A stretch of DNA of 64,000 nucleotides. Source: Scytalidium lignicola. Its lineage: Eukaryota > Ascomycota > Leotiomycetes. Positions 44,324 to 56,750 of the stretch are shown in pieces (the first letter of the stretch is position 1; the number at the start of each line of letters is the position of its first letter). Location: NCBI GenBank assembly GCA_002812745.2, contig NCSJ02000025.1, forward strand, positions 171,998-235,997, written 5' to 3'. The notes beneath the pieces are model-generated. The model was given only the letters and a program-made list of their open reading frames with translations, was not told the origin of the DNA and made no database searches. The translations under genes and the position numbers were made by a program.

Positions 44324-45035
44324 TTAGTAGATTAATCTGAACCAAGAACCTTGGCAGACAGAATTCACAATAAGTCGTGGGGCATCTTGTTCCGAGACCG
44401 TTATGTCTATTGTACTTCAACACGATTGTACTTTAAGTCTATTCGATAGACTAAAGGTTTAGACATTGATATGTTTGAAATGTAACTTATCGGATTTTGG
44501 TCTAGTAACTATAGCTATAGGATGTGATCCTTCGAGCATATTAGAACTATCTTCCTGGTCAATTTTTCCATCAAACTGGTATGAAATGAGTTTATTTGTA
44601 CGCCATAAGCACTACTACAGATTAAAAGTGTAGGAAATCTGCTACCACCTGCCATTAGTAGTCATCTGCTTCTAGTTAGGCAATTATACATTACTCGAAG
44701 GATCACAAACACAAGTTAGCCAAGCACTGACATCTTCTCATATCGACTGTGATTGGTTACCTACAATGTTGAACCTCACAATACACCTCCCGTCACTGTT
44801 TTAGGACCCTGTACTGCCTAGAATGATTTGGACTCAATAAACCGATCGACAGACATTATGAAAACTCAAGCGTAGGATGAAAAAGTATAAAGGGAAGGTG
44901 ATTGCCAGCTCAAAGATAGTATCCGCAGCAAGAGCAACAGCAACCTCTAGACACCAATCGTCCAGTTTTACAGTGAGTTGAATGACCGCTTGATAAAAGT
45001 TTTTACCTAACTATCTCCTAGACATCTGGATAAAA

Positions 45036-45914
45036 ATGCAGCTTCAACTTGCTGTAGTAGCTAGCCTTGCGCTGGCAGGCAGTGCCATTGCAAGCCCAAT
45101 TTATCAGCGCAATGAAGACTTCAAGGGAAATAACACTGTGGTTTATGTCAAGTGTGATGACTCCAGCAAGGATCCACTCTGTGCTTTAGTGAGACCTCCT
45201 ATCAGCACTGTCATGACAACCACTTTGCTTGAGGATGGCACTTGGTCGGAGGCTGTTCCATCGAACTGGACTCGTGAATCTCTTAAGGCTTTTCGCGTTG
45301 CCAACAACGTAACCAGCAATCTGCCAAGTTCTATAGACCCGGTTTCACGCCATCTCAATAGCAAGCGCGAAGCTGGTCCTCCAGTGTGCACTACAGAACG
45401 GCAAAATTGGTACGACCAGCATGAGTGGGGTTACTGGTATCAAGCATGGGCACAAGTCGGTAACTGCTTTTACTGTGACACTTGCAGCGAAGCCATTGCT
45501 ACCAGCTTTGCTGTCTCAGAGACCTGGACTTTTAGCCTCGGTGTTGATTTCGACAAAGTTATGCAACTCTCATTCGGTTACTCTTGGGGTCAGACTTACA
45601 CTCTCGGCGATACTCGTACTTGCAACTGGGTTAAGGGCAATACCTATGGTTGCCATACTATCTGGTACCAGCCTCTCATGAGCTGGCACCATGGTTATGC
45701 CAACTATCAAACCCACGGACACTGCTTTGGAAACGGCCAAGTCGGACCAAGCGATAGCTATTATGATCACAACTACAAATACGCCGAAGCCAACAATGCT
45801 GCCAACGGTGGAACTAACCAGGGCAACTTGGGATGTGGAAGTGGTTGCTCGGGATCTGACCACCGTCAATGCCACGGAAACAACGGTGGCGTCCTCTGGC
45901 CATACGCAAACTAG
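45036..45914 (+). CDS. Secreted Cys/Trp/His-rich protein with Kex2 site
   Basis: Intronless 292-residue secreted protein. A clear signal peptide (MQLQLAVVASLALAGSAIAS) is followed by a ~90-residue pro-region with three N-glycosylation sequons (N32, N77, N91). A dibasic Lys110-Arg111 then precedes Glu-Ala, the same K-R-E-A order processed by Kex2 and a dipeptidyl aminopeptidase in yeast alpha-factor. The mature part, about 180 residues, is rich in Cys, Trp, Tyr and His (FYCDTCSEA, FGYSWGQTYTLGDTRTC, WHHGYANYQTHGHC) and ends in a Gly/Asn-rich tail. I recognise no catalytic family. Its size, cysteine content and processing suit a secreted effector-like or antimicrobial protein, but that is inference only. 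Confidence 0.85.
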   Translation: MQLQLAVVASLALAGSAIASPIYQRNEDFKGNNTVVYVKCDDSSKDPLCALVRPPISTVMTTTLLEDGTWSEAVPSNWTRESLKAFRVANNVTSNLPSSIDPVSRHLNSKREAGPPVCTTERQNWYDQHEWGYWYQAWAQVGNCFYCDTCSEAIATSFAVSETWTFSLGVDFDKVMQLSFGYSWGQTYTLGDTRTCNWVKGNTYGCHTIWYQPLMSWHHGYANYQTHGHCFGNGQVGPSDSYYDHNYKYAEANNAANGGTNQGNLGCGSGCSGSDHRQCHGNNGGVLWPYAN

Positions 45915-46253
45915 ACCATTTATTAAATCCATAATTGGATGAATATCAAAGGGGGGGCTCTGTTTGTCCGAAGAGGGGATTTTTCTTTCTGATCTATGTT
46001 TTCTTTTTATACTACTGTTACAAACTCTACTCAGGGTGAGAAGGACCTTAGGCTCGGTAGCTTTAGCTACAGAAGAACCTCAAGCCTTAAATGGAGACTG
46101 GTCATGCTACGGATCTAGGCTGCCAGAGAGCTATATATATATATTTGGCAAATTCTTGTATTTAAGTTAATATGATTTTGTTTATTTTCGCACTATTGGT
46201 TATGACGAAGTTCAACTCATGCTTGTGGATATTCTTAAACGACCACTTTCCCA

Positions 46254-48069
46254 TTAGGAAGTTACTCCTCCAGCGGATGCGAGTTCTTGAAACTCAGCCG
46301 TCTTAATCGTCACCTGAGTCTTTTTATCAATGTTCGAAGTTGTCTCAGAGTCTGTTGCTTCAACATCTTGGTTAGCCGCTTCCCATTGCTGTCTTAGTTC
46401 ACGCTTATGGAGAAATTGGATTAGAAGAATAGAGAGCAACGCTGCGATGACGAATCCGAATGTAGCTGGAAAGCCACGGCCTATATATATTCTTGTATCA
46501 GATTATTGAAATCAGTGATGTGACTACAGTTCTAGGAGACGTACGGAAAGTTGGAGCTTCGGTCTGGGGGAAAATAACTATAGGGAGCCACGCTGCCACC
46601 TGCATGATAATTAGTGAGTTTCTGACTACTGAAGGGTAATCAAGACTTACTGCATATTGAAGGCCGTTCATACTGCTCAGAACAATAGCTCGTTCCTCGG
46701 TGTCTCCAGCACAAATCTCATTTGCCCAAGCATAACTATAAATCAATAATATAAGACAATTTATCATAACTCAAAGTAAGAGGCTGGAACTTACAAGACG
46801 GCAGTCATCAGTTGTACACCTGCAGTAAGAAAAGCAAATTCTTTCAATTTTACGCTAGCAGGCCACACGGCAAGGATACCCGTAGGGACTAGGCCGTATA
46901 TCTATCTATTTTGAGTCCTGTTTTATTTCATTCAGTGGCAGTATGAAAAGAAGCAACTTACTAATGGTCCCAAGACAAATGCAAACCGGCTACCAGTATA
47001 ATCGGCACCAAACCCCCACATGACGACGCAAGCAGCAGAGATTAGGCTTGCTCCCGAGGGAATGACATTTCCCAGCGCGACTGAAAAGTGTTCAGATTTG
47101 AGCCAGATTGCGAAATACCCAGTGGATGCACAGCTTGTCCCGTACAGCTAATTTATAGCGTTAGTTTTTATTTGAATAGAAAGCATTGTCAAAACTAACA
47201 ATATATCCAAGCACAAGCGCATACCATCCTGTCACTCAAATTAGCAGGTGATGGGAGTTCGATTGAGAATCTGTTCAATCTACCTACTCCATCTTGTGAA
47301 TATTCGCCTAACCTTAGACCACGTAATCGGAACAGGAGGTGCCTTTCCAGCTTTCTGGACACGTTCAAGCCCGAAAGCGAGTTCCTCTTTTGTCAAATAC
47401 CAAGCGCGTGAGGTATGTGGCGTATCTGGGAGAAGAATTATTGTGGCGAGTCCGACAGGGACGGTCATCACCTAAGATTGGACATGGTCAGAAAGCAGCA
47501 TCCTAAGAAGAGATATTCTGGTTCTATACTCCGCAGACAACATATAACCACCGCCAGCCTGCAAGACCATGGCGTCCATCGAGGTTGTTATGTACTGCAG
47601 CTTGCTTAGAAATGCGTTAGTCTCCCTGTTTTAAATTATTGAGAAATGCATACTAGATATCCGCTGAATGCTGTTCCAAGTGGTGCGGTCATGTGAAAGA
47701 TCGCAATACGTTTTGCTGTACAGAAGATTCAGTAACCTTACCCACTAGAAAGTTTAAAGTTTGGTCGCTTACCAAGTTCTGTCTTAGTATACCTATAATT
47801 TGCCATTATTACAGCTATACTTTAAGATATACGTGGTGAATGACATACCATGAACCTAGCACGAAAAGCATACACGGGAAAAATGAGCTTTCGAAAAAAC
47901 CCACTAAGAACCGGAAGGCGTAAAGCTGTGAAATATTTCTCATCCCTGCTTGAGCAAATGTAAATACCCCCCATCCCACCTCCATCAGGCCTAGCCAGTA
48001 ACTTGGTCTAATTCTCTGGATAATGAGGGTTGAGGGGATTTGCATGACAGCATAGGCGCATGTATAAGC
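46254..48069 (-). pseudogene. MFS permease (ACS/allantoate-nicotinate type), 3' part of a split gene
   Basis: Reading down from 48069: [109 protein letters not shown] and a complete C-terminus ending ELASAGGVTS. About seven short introns have plausible borders. These are hallmarks of the anion:cation symporter family (Dal5, Tna1, Fen2-like). The N-terminal exons with TM1 are missing here and lie 4.4 kb away at 52524-52996, separated by an AT-rich insertion. Apart from the insertion the reading frame looks intact, which suggests a fairly recent disruption. Confidence 0.8.
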
Positions 48070-51000
48070 ACAACTTATCGTGGGGGACTTTACGCGAGAA
48101 ATTTCCTGTAATGCGCAGTGATTTCACCAGTGCCATAGGATAAGTGCCACAACCTTTACACATCCGCAATTCCACAACCACCATAAATATCGATATATAA
48201 ATTGAATACAGGTTTCGCAGATGCTTTGTGAACATGTTATTTTTAGAACAAAGCTGTTTAGATCTGAAATAGTTGAGTTAAAGGTATTTTACTGCTTGTG
48301 GACAACCTGGGCAAGTATTCTTTTAGCATTAATCATGTGATCTGTAAAGGCCTTGACAAAGGAGTACAATGAAGTTCAAGTATAATAATGAATTTAAAGA
48401 TTATTTATAATAATATATATTAATATTACAACTATGAAAAGCTTTTTGATACTTGTAAAAGATATATATATTTAAGAATTTACCTTTTAACTCTGTTCTT
48501 CTTTAGTTCTTACTAAAACTATTATCAAAATCATTATTACTACTATTAAAATCATCATCAAAACTATTATTATGTCATTTTAAAACCTTGTTAACCATCT
48601 TTATACTTTTACTCTGGTTTCTGGCTTTGCTAATAAGAGCTTTATCACAGCTGCTATCACAGCTTCTTCTAATCCAACTCCAAAGGCTTCTAAAGGTCTT
48701 AGAGCTCTTAAAGCTCCTCTAATTGTTCTTGCTCTTCCAGTTCTCCTAGACTATCTTACAAGTGTTATACATGCTCTAGCTATTCTTCTTCCCTTACAAC
48801 AGTCAACACTTTACATAAGCTGTATTCTGAGGACTAACAGGCCTGCAAATATAAAGGCTCTTTTGGGATTCCTCATTAGCTGTGTTAACAGTTAGCCTTA
48901 TATGCATTATACAAATAGATTTAATATATAGATAAAGTATGTTTTTGTTCTAGGGCATTTCAATGGAGCTTGTGCTAATTGTTATTATGGTAGTGAAAGA
49001 AGTTATTACTCCTTCTATAAGTTATATATTACTTTGCAGATAAGAATAAGGAGTTTACTAACTTATGTTTAGATATTCATAACTACTCTCTTCTTACTCT
49101 TGTTGTTACTTTTACTACTTTTGTTATTATTATTGTTAGAGCTCTTGTTATAACTCTTGCTCTTGTTAGAATTCTTGTTAAAGCTTTTGCTAAAGCTTTA
49201 ATTACAACTCTTGTTAACTATAGCTACTCTCTTTATCCTTATGCTCCTCTAATTGTTAATCCTCTTATTATCTTTTAAAGTAATATTATTATTGTCTGTA
49301 AGTTATAACAAGATCTTGTTATAAGCAAAACTAACATTATAATAATACTTACTTATCTCCTCTGTTGTCCTTAGCTTATTAACAAGTTAACTTGACCATT
49401 TGTAAGTTATATTTAATGTTATTCTTCTTCTCTTGATTGTTATCATTTCCTTCCTTGTAATCAAGCTGTTCTTATACTTGTTATTCCTTTAGTTACCATA
49501 AGAAATATTTATTATCCTCAAGTAATATGTTAAGAGTAAAACTATTATATAATAAATACTCTTCGTTAATTTGAAGAGATGTTAGTTAATACTGTAGATT
49601 CTACATATAAACTTGTGAATATTGTTGAATAAGAAGTAATTAGTGAAAGAGGAAAGGAGAATAATGATAATAGTATATAAAGTTTTTATAATAATTTACA
49701 AACTTAATAATAGAATAATAAACATATTTTTAACTTATTAAAAATCTTATAATAACTTATGAATTATTATTATATATTAATTTATAAAAACTTAAAATTT
49801 AGTATAATTCAAGTAAGAATTACTTTTAAAACACCTTTTCTTTGTTCTTATATATTTTAATGTCCTCTTTTAAATTGTCCTCTTATAACAAAGTATATAC
49901 CTTGTTATAAATGTTCTTTAAGCTTTGTAATAAGATGTTAAAGGTTATGATTAACTTTTATTACTTTTAACTTAGAAATAACTTCTTCTTCACTCTTTTC
50001 ACAAGTTATATAAGTTATAACCTTATCCTAGATTACTTTTTAACAAGAGAATTATACTCTTATTTTGTTTCTTAAATGTTAACTTCTTTACCTTTCTTTT
50101 AATTCTTTTATTAGCAGTTAGTTTATAATTCTTTCNTTTTTACTCCTTTTATATATCTTTGACCATGAAAGCAAATGTTAAAGATATAAAGGTTAGTAGA
50201 CAAAATACTAATCTAGAAGAAGTATTNAAAAAATGTAATTAGTTTATTAATTAAAGCTTATTAAACAGAAAACAATATAAATTCTTATAAAGGATTTTAC
50301 AAAGATTCTTATAGAGTTTGTAAAGATATTTAAGTTATTTGTAAAGATGCTTAAGACTATGTTTATAAGAGATCTTGCTTTAAAAGTCTTATATAACTAA
50401 TTGTAGTTATAAGGATCTAGCCTTGAATTAAATCCTTAAGATTAATGTAAATAGATTTTAACTTTGTCTTAACTTAATGCTTTATTCTATGTTCAAGCTT
50501 ATTAGTTAGTTAATTGTTATTATGAAGAATAACTTTGTAAATACTTTATAACATATTATTAATTTTAAGTAAAACTTATTATAAGATCAGATTTTATAAC
50601 TCTTTTATAATTGTATTTGACTAAACTATAAAAGCAAACTCTTCTTAAATTAGTTTATAAAAAAGGCTATAAGAAAAGAATAGTAAAAAGGGATAATAAG
50701 GTTGTAGAATAATAAAGTCTTATAATAAAATAATCTATAAGTACTTTAATAATCTAATAAAATTATCACTTGTTAGATTATCTTTATTAAGTTTATCTTC
50801 TACTTAATAATGTCTTTGTACTTAAGCTTTAAACTAAGCTTCTTATTACTTAATTTATAGTTAAATCTATTATTGAAGAAGTAGAGGAAGCTTATAAGTA
50901 GTTTATAGTAAAAAGTAATCATTTGTAAAAGATGAAAACCTAATTATAATTTATATAAATTAATAAGGAAGATAAGTAAAATAATATACTTAACAGAGTA

Positions 51001-52517
51001 CATTATAATTCTAATAGTTAACTTGTAATATTTAGCCTAAAGATATACCTTGAACCTTTGTATGTTAAACTTCAATACTCCTTAAGAGGTATATTTTCTG
51101 AGTTAAGGCTAATCTAGCCTTTTTAAAGACATGCTAAGTTTTTATTAATTGTGTAAGATAAGATATTTTAACTTTATAATCTTGTTTAACAAGAACTTTG
51201 ATTTTATACTAATACTTTTAATGTTTAAAAGAAGGAGAAGCTTTACTTGTAATGTGAAAGTGTTAGAATAAGAGTTAAGTTAAAGCTCCTTATGTATAAT
51301 AAAGGGGATTCTTATATTATAAAGAACTTATAAATTCCTTTCTTATACTCTTATTCATCTTCTTATCTTAAAGAAGAATTATTAAGTAATTATATAAAGT
51401 AAAGCCTTTTAAAGAAGGATATTCAAGAAAGAACAAGTTTACAAGCTTTATCTTATGATGATTCTTTTTGTATAAAGGATAATAATACTTAAAAAGAAGA
51501 TTTACATACATTTACAAGTTTTACAAACTTTAAACTAATTTATAAAGTAGAATATTTTAAATTTTATACTATTGTTAAAAGGTATAACCAGCTTGAATAC
51601 TATTTATACTATAATCATAGAAGTTTTCCTTGTTCATTTTACTTTGTTAACATCCTTGTTGATTAAAAAAGTTATAAATAGCTTTTTCTTATAAGTTTAC
51701 TATATTATTATTTCCATACACAACTTGAAGCCTTTATAACTTTATAACAATTGTAATATAAGCATTTATAATACTTCTGATTAATAAAGAGCTTTTTAAA
51801 GGCTTGTTTACAGATCTTGCTTTAAAAGCAAAAACTGGAGATTTATAATTATCATAGTCATCTACAAGCAATTACAAGATCTCTTGTAAGGGTAGTTACA
51901 AAGCCTTTGACAAAACCTAAGCCTTAACAAATACTTTAACATCTTCCTCTTATTGGTTTTTCTTCTAACTAGCTAAGAGATGTAGTTTGCAACTTGTAAG
52001 TAGCTTTACCTGCTGAAGAAGGATATCCTCCTTAAGTTATACAGCTAGCTTATCAGGTGTTACCAACTCTTTATCTGGCCAGACATGAGAGTTACTATCC
52101 TCAAAGATGCATAGTATACAGCATTATCTTTAGAAATGGCCGGTAAGTGACTTTGAAGGAAAAAAGGATAAGGCTAGACTGTACTTGCCATTCTCTCTGC
52201 TTACTACCATAGGATTTAACAGTATTTAACGGCTGTTCATCCTTTTTAGCCTTGAGGCCAGCCCTTCACGCTTCACAGGCGTATTCCTCAGCTACGATAT
52301 ACTGGTCCGACATCCGAAATTAAGGGGTTAAATCGCAAGTTGATGGGAAAGGAGGTGTTGTACAAGGATAAGTGCCTGCTCATGAGGGGAATCTTATCCA
52401 AATGCACTTATTGCGGCATTTACAGGCGATTTCACATTTGCCAAGCAAGCCGAAAATGTATGGGATAAGTCATCACGTGGCCTCGCTTACGATTTCAGGA
52501 AATTTCACGGACCTTCG
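48070..52517. mobile_element. 4.45-kb AT-rich insertion disrupting the MFS permease
   Basis: Flanked by a 6-base direct repeat ATAAGC (48064-48069 and 52518-52523) that looks like a target-site duplication. Near the two ends the block GAAATTTCCTG occurs in inverted orientation (48098-48108 and 52496-52506), with looser similarity farther inside (sequences around 48110-48155 and 52390-52440). The core (about 48380-51960) is extremely AT-rich with stops in all frames, two N bases and no recognisable transposase, as expected for RIP decay. The element class is not determined; LTR-type TG...CA ends are not seen. Confidence 0.7.
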
Positions 52518-52996
52518 ATAAGCGGTTCCCTAGACAAAACGGTTAGTGGCAGAATGACGCCGATTAGAATAACACTCACAGCATAAGTGTACTGATTACC
52601 AAACATCTTAAGATCCTCTTGCATACCGCTATAATTGCAATATATATTAGATCATCTGAAATTGAGGGCCTCGGAATACCAAAACCTTACCTTACATATG
52701 CATTTGCAAGGTTGTTTTGGTCAAGGTACTTCAACTAGAATTGGATGAGTGTTAATTGGTCTCGAGATGAGGATTAGTGAGATATTTAAAGAAGAAATAC
52801 TCACAAAAAAACCAAAGCATCCAATACTAAGGATAGCAAAATTGAGCTTCCTAAGCAGCTTCCGCTCCTCGGGAGACTTCAAGTGTGTATCGGTATCCCA
52901 GATGAACGATCGGAACTATTCAAGAGATAAGAATATGATATAGCTATTGATACTTCAAAGTAAACCCACAGATTTCTTAATTCCTACTTCCGCCAT
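52518..52996 (-). pseudogene. MFS permease, 5' part of the split gene
   Basis: ATG 52996 begins M-A-E-V-G-I-K-K-S-V. An intron then leads to WDTDTHLKSPEERKLLRKL and FAILSIGCFGFF (TM1). After a GTGAGT intron comes LKYLDQNNLANAYV, then SGMQEDLKMFGNQYTYA ending at 52580. A last 50-base intron (52579-52530, branch cactaac) leads to G-T-A-Y at 52529-52518, where the insertion begins. The fragment is exactly the N-terminal part missing from 46254-48069, in the same orientation and frame. Confidence 0.8.
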
Positions 52997-54548
52997 AGTT
53001 ATTTCACTTGGTTGTGAGAATGCAGATGCAGGCAGAAGGGAGAGAGAGGTGTGAGCAATGAAGACGCCGATGGTGCTGGAGGTTGAGAATAGATCATCGA
53101 TGTCGCGATACCAAGTAATATAGTTGCCATGGTATAGCAACGCTCGAAGCAGAGATTGTGATAGACCAATAGCCATTGCTACTGCGTTACATTTGGGTGT
53201 AGGTGTGCTCAGACTTGGCAATCACATCATCCACTCGCAACGTTGTTCTGCCTTATCTACACTGGACTGGGATCCTGATCGTTGGCCGATTCGTGCTCCG
53301 CGATAGAAATCATATCATCCACAACAAATAGGATGATATACAAGGCGATCTCGCTCTTGACCATTAATGGGGGGTTTCACTTACCAGGCTGAGGTAGTTT
53401 CAACACATCAATACCCTAGTCATAGAACGAAATAATAAAGTTAAAGAGGGGGCAGCAAGTTATTGATAGCTACCATATATCACTTAGTTCTAGAGATTTG
53501 CTATCTTCACTTGCGTTGCAGCTTAAATACTGTTTCCTCTGTCTGCTCAATCTCGTCGGGTCCACAACTGATGCACTATTCTGGCTCTTGGAGTTGTGAT
53601 TCTAGCTTCCAGCTATTGCTGCTATGTAGAACCAGGATCATCATTCAAGATGCCTATCACGATATGCGGCTGTGAGTATTCTGATAATGGGGGTGTTTGT
53701 GATAAAGAGAGACTTGTCGAGACACTTATAATAAACGAATATATGTCACTACTTATCCATCCTCGAATATGATAAATAGCACAGCAGTCCTATCAGCGAT
53801 TGAAATGCGAGCGACTTCGAAAGACTAACCCCGCCCTTTTAAAAAGTTTCTCTGGGGAAGGGGGCCTAACAATTTCTAACAATTCCTTCCTAGATCCTCT
53901 TCGTCGACATCCTAGCTATATGTTCAGTCTATCGTCACCCGCGAAGTACATTGCCTCAAGCAAAGGCTAAAAGTCACCCAAAATTTAGCTATAATTTACT
54001 TGCCAACATACGGTAACATCATTTGGCGCCTGGAAAGACTAAACTCTATTACCAGCCCGGCGACGATTTAGTTTAATGCATTATTCCAAGCATGGGGTGG
54101 ATCCTCTGTCAAGCTATCCCACTCTACGATGACAATGGCAATAACTTGAGGGAAATCACCTTAGTTCGGTAAGTAACCAGCAAAAGAACAGTAGAGGTTC
54201 CTAGTAGTACATATGAAAGAGGTTCTGCAGTCAGCATAGGCTACTTCTAGGCCGCTTTTACAAGATTGCTTTTGAATTGATCAATCGGGGGCTATTGCCA
54301 TCACGGTGCAAGAGACCAAGAAATGAGAAAAACAGTCACAACTCGGTAGATTTCGTTTAGAATTCATTGCAGGCGATGACGTAACCATTCTAGATTGTAC
54401 AGGGATATGATATATTAGTAAAAATTTATGATACCCTCCTTAGAAAAATATCTAGTTCCTAACACTAATAAGCTAGATCTCACCATTCGAACATCTTAGA
54501 ATATCAACAACCTTATCCCTTTATAAATTCCAAACAGCGTTAAACACA
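52997..54548. other. Intergenic region upstream of the split permease and the CMD gene
   Basis: About 1.5 kb with only short unsupported reading frames. Presumed promoters of both flanking, divergent genes. Confidence 0.4.
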
Positions 54549-55103
54549 ATGCGTCTTCCATATACGGATAATCCTCCAAACGTTAGCAATACAGAGGATG
54601 AACAGATCCTAGAACGTGTGCTCAAGCGTCGTCGTGGTTCTTTGATTGCACTCGATCGCACGCTGCTCCATGCCCCCAAAATCACAGATGGTTTTAATGC
54701 ATTCATGATTGCGCTCCGAACCCAAAACTCACTGCCAGCAGATGTGAGAGAAACTGCATTCTGTCGTGTCGCAGCCATCACCGGCTGCTGGTATGAATGG
54801 GAAATCCACTCTCAAATTGCGGGGGATGCGGGGGTGAGCCAGCGGGGATTACAATCTATTAGGAACAGAGACTCGATAGATACAACGGGCCTGGAAAGTC
54901 GACAAGCAGCTGTATTAAAATATGCAGATGCAATCACGAGAACAGCGTTCGTGCCGAGTGAAATTTTTAATTCGGTCAGACAGTTCTTCAACGAGAAGGA
55001 GATGGTGGAATTGACGGCTAGCATTGCTGGATTCAACACTGTCGCGCGGTTTTGTGTTGCTCTGGATGTGGGAGAAAACAATGATCAGGGGCAGGAAAGT
55101 TAA
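54549..55103 (+). CDS. Carboxymuconolactone decarboxylase (CMD/AhpD-like) family protein
   Basis: Intronless 184-residue protein. The all-helical CMD fold is indicated by LIALDRTLLHAPKITDGFNA, then LPADVRETAFCRVAAITGCW and YEWEIHSQIAGDAGVS, with the conserved E-x-x-F/C...YEWEIH pattern of fungal CMD-like proteins, followed by AVLKYADAITRTAFVP and VELTASIAGFNTVARF. Bacterial members decarboxylate carboxymuconolactone in protocatechuate breakdown or act as alkylhydroperoxidases. The fungal YEWEIH subgroup is mostly uncharacterised and often lies in secondary-metabolism or aromatic loci. The paired redox Cys (CxxC) of AhpD is not present. The flavin monooxygenase at 56751 is near but separated by a decayed gene. 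Confidence 0.85.
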   Translation: MRLPYTDNPPNVSNTEDEQILERVLKRRRGSLIALDRTLLHAPKITDGFNAFMIALRTQNSLPADVRETAFCRVAAITGCWYEWEIHSQIAGDAGVSQRGLQSIRNRDSIDTTGLESRQAAVLKYADAITRTAFVPSEIFNSVRQFFNEKEMVELTASIAGFNTVARFCVALDVGENNDQGQES

Positions 55104-55388
55104 TGATATTTAAGTGGCACACAGTATAAACATAATTAAAGGACGTTTGAGTTCAAAAGAAGTGAAGATATTCGTCCCACAGACTAATCAGCCTCCTTGA
55201 AGATCTTTTAACATCGATAATAATAATAACAGTGATGATTACTTAGTAGATTCATCTAACAGTGTATGCGCTCAGTACAATTACTTAGCATTTGAGTGTA
55301 CTACATCTCTACAGATCAAAAAACTGCTTTCTAATTATCCTATCTTGTGACTTATGAATCTTGCAGAAACTGGCTACAGTGAACTCCA

Positions 55389-56411
55389 CTATCGATGCTC
55401 TATGAATTGTAGCTCATTTAGTCCTGAATCTTGTGAACTGAACAAACTTTCATAGCTACTACGGCTATTGCTGTATATATACATACAGAATGCGGGGTTG
55501 TGGGGACCCCATGTGGAGACCTTATACAAACGGCCAATAGGACCGGGAATCACAATATATGTAAGATAATCGATACACAAAGTATATTAGACATTATAGT
55601 ATAGCTATAGTGCTGTTAATTCGGGTTAACGTGAGTTAATAACCCGACAGAAAAAGTAAGACAGAAAATATGTTTTAACTGTCAACTTCTTCAGTTCGTT
55701 GACAATGCCGTAGAGCAGTATGGTCTTGCTCTTACCCGTATTGCTCTCAACTTATAGTAGTGGGCTCTTCTGGTCATTGCACCATTGTTGGAACTCGGAG
55801 CTTTTGAGAACCCGGTGGTATAAGTCTTTTAGCAGGCTATCTTTAGTTTCTTCAAAACGCAACTTGTCATCATGAGGATTAGTCAATTGCCAGTCTCTCA
55901 AACATTGAATATTGGCCACCCGTTTCATCCATCTCATATTTACAGCTGATTACCTTTTTCGCTCCTGGAAATTGACTGCTTGCATAGCCACCAAGACCTA
56001 ATATAGCAACGATACTAAAGTTCTTAGCTAGAGAAAAGAAGAAGAAATAGACTGACGTGTTCTACCACATGTTCCTCTGTACAAGGACTGTCAATCCATA
56101 GAAATCTTGGTTGATAGTCCATGGTCTTTTTTCGAAACTAGTCCTCATATAATATAATTCTTTTAACTTCTATTTGTTTCTGGATAACAATTTCCTGGAA
56201 TCTCTTTGAAGCTTATGGTAGCGACTTGACTTCGACTATCAGCTTCAATGGCCAGAGATTTGACCACTAAATTAGCATCTTTATCATTGAATCGATGGTT
56301 GCTGGTCTTAAAATGATTCTTCAGAGCTAATTTGATACTTGATGCTTCTATGCCGGATACAGTAATGTACTTAAAACTGTTAGCTGAGTTTAACAGATTG
56401 GTCCGAGTCAC
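55389..56411 (-). pseudogene. Decayed NACHT-type NLR gene, RIP-like mutations
   Basis: From 56411 an N-terminal domain (YITVSGIEASSIKLALKNHF ... SRSQVATISFKEIP), then the pre-NACHT segment CLRDWQLTNPHDDKLRFEET with KDSLLKDLYHRVL. The P-loop region reads SPLL-stop-VESNTGKSKT where intact relatives, from memory, read WIKGDPGKGKT. The D-to-N and both G-to-S changes are G-to-A, fitting RIP on the other strand. Further stops follow the SYFFC motif. No intact NACHT remains. Confidence 0.65.
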
Positions 56412-56750
56412 TAGACGAGTTCATTTCGGGATATGATTGTAGCAGATTAAGCAGGTTAGGTTAACACTCCTTTCTAGAGATCGATCACTTCCTAACTGGT
56501 TATTAGTAATTAGTCCAAAGTCGCTTCCGCATTCGATTTGAATCATCCTCGAAAATCTCCTCCATTTTGGGGTGCGCTGAGGAATTAAATTTAAAGACGT
56601 GCCCAAGACAAAGTATAACTATACCATAAATATTTAATATATACACCCGATAAAAGGTATTGACGTGTAAAACTACACTGTTTATTTTGAGAGATATACC
56701 TTATCCAGAGATACTGAATCCTAACTCTCTCTCTCGCTTCGTCCTTAACT

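Larger units (their letters stand above)
40012..45035. other. Gene-poor, repeat-derived interval
   Basis: About 5 kb without an intact gene. Short open frames (41648-42237) have no recognisable features. Contains the inverted-repeat elements at 42803 and 44129, a LINE relic at 43434-43920, and a candidate TATA box (44886-44891) with a possible 5'-UTR intron (about 44972-45022) serving the secreted-protein gene. Confidence 0.5.

Noticed and set aside
48300..51960. Search for transposase or reverse-transcriptase frames in the AT-rich insert
   Set aside because: All frames are broken and low-complexity. No motif could be supported, so the element is left unclassified.
55610..55650. CGGGTTA...TAACCCG inverted repeat
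   Set aside because: Very short arms in the decayed NACHT region. Not distinguishable from chance.
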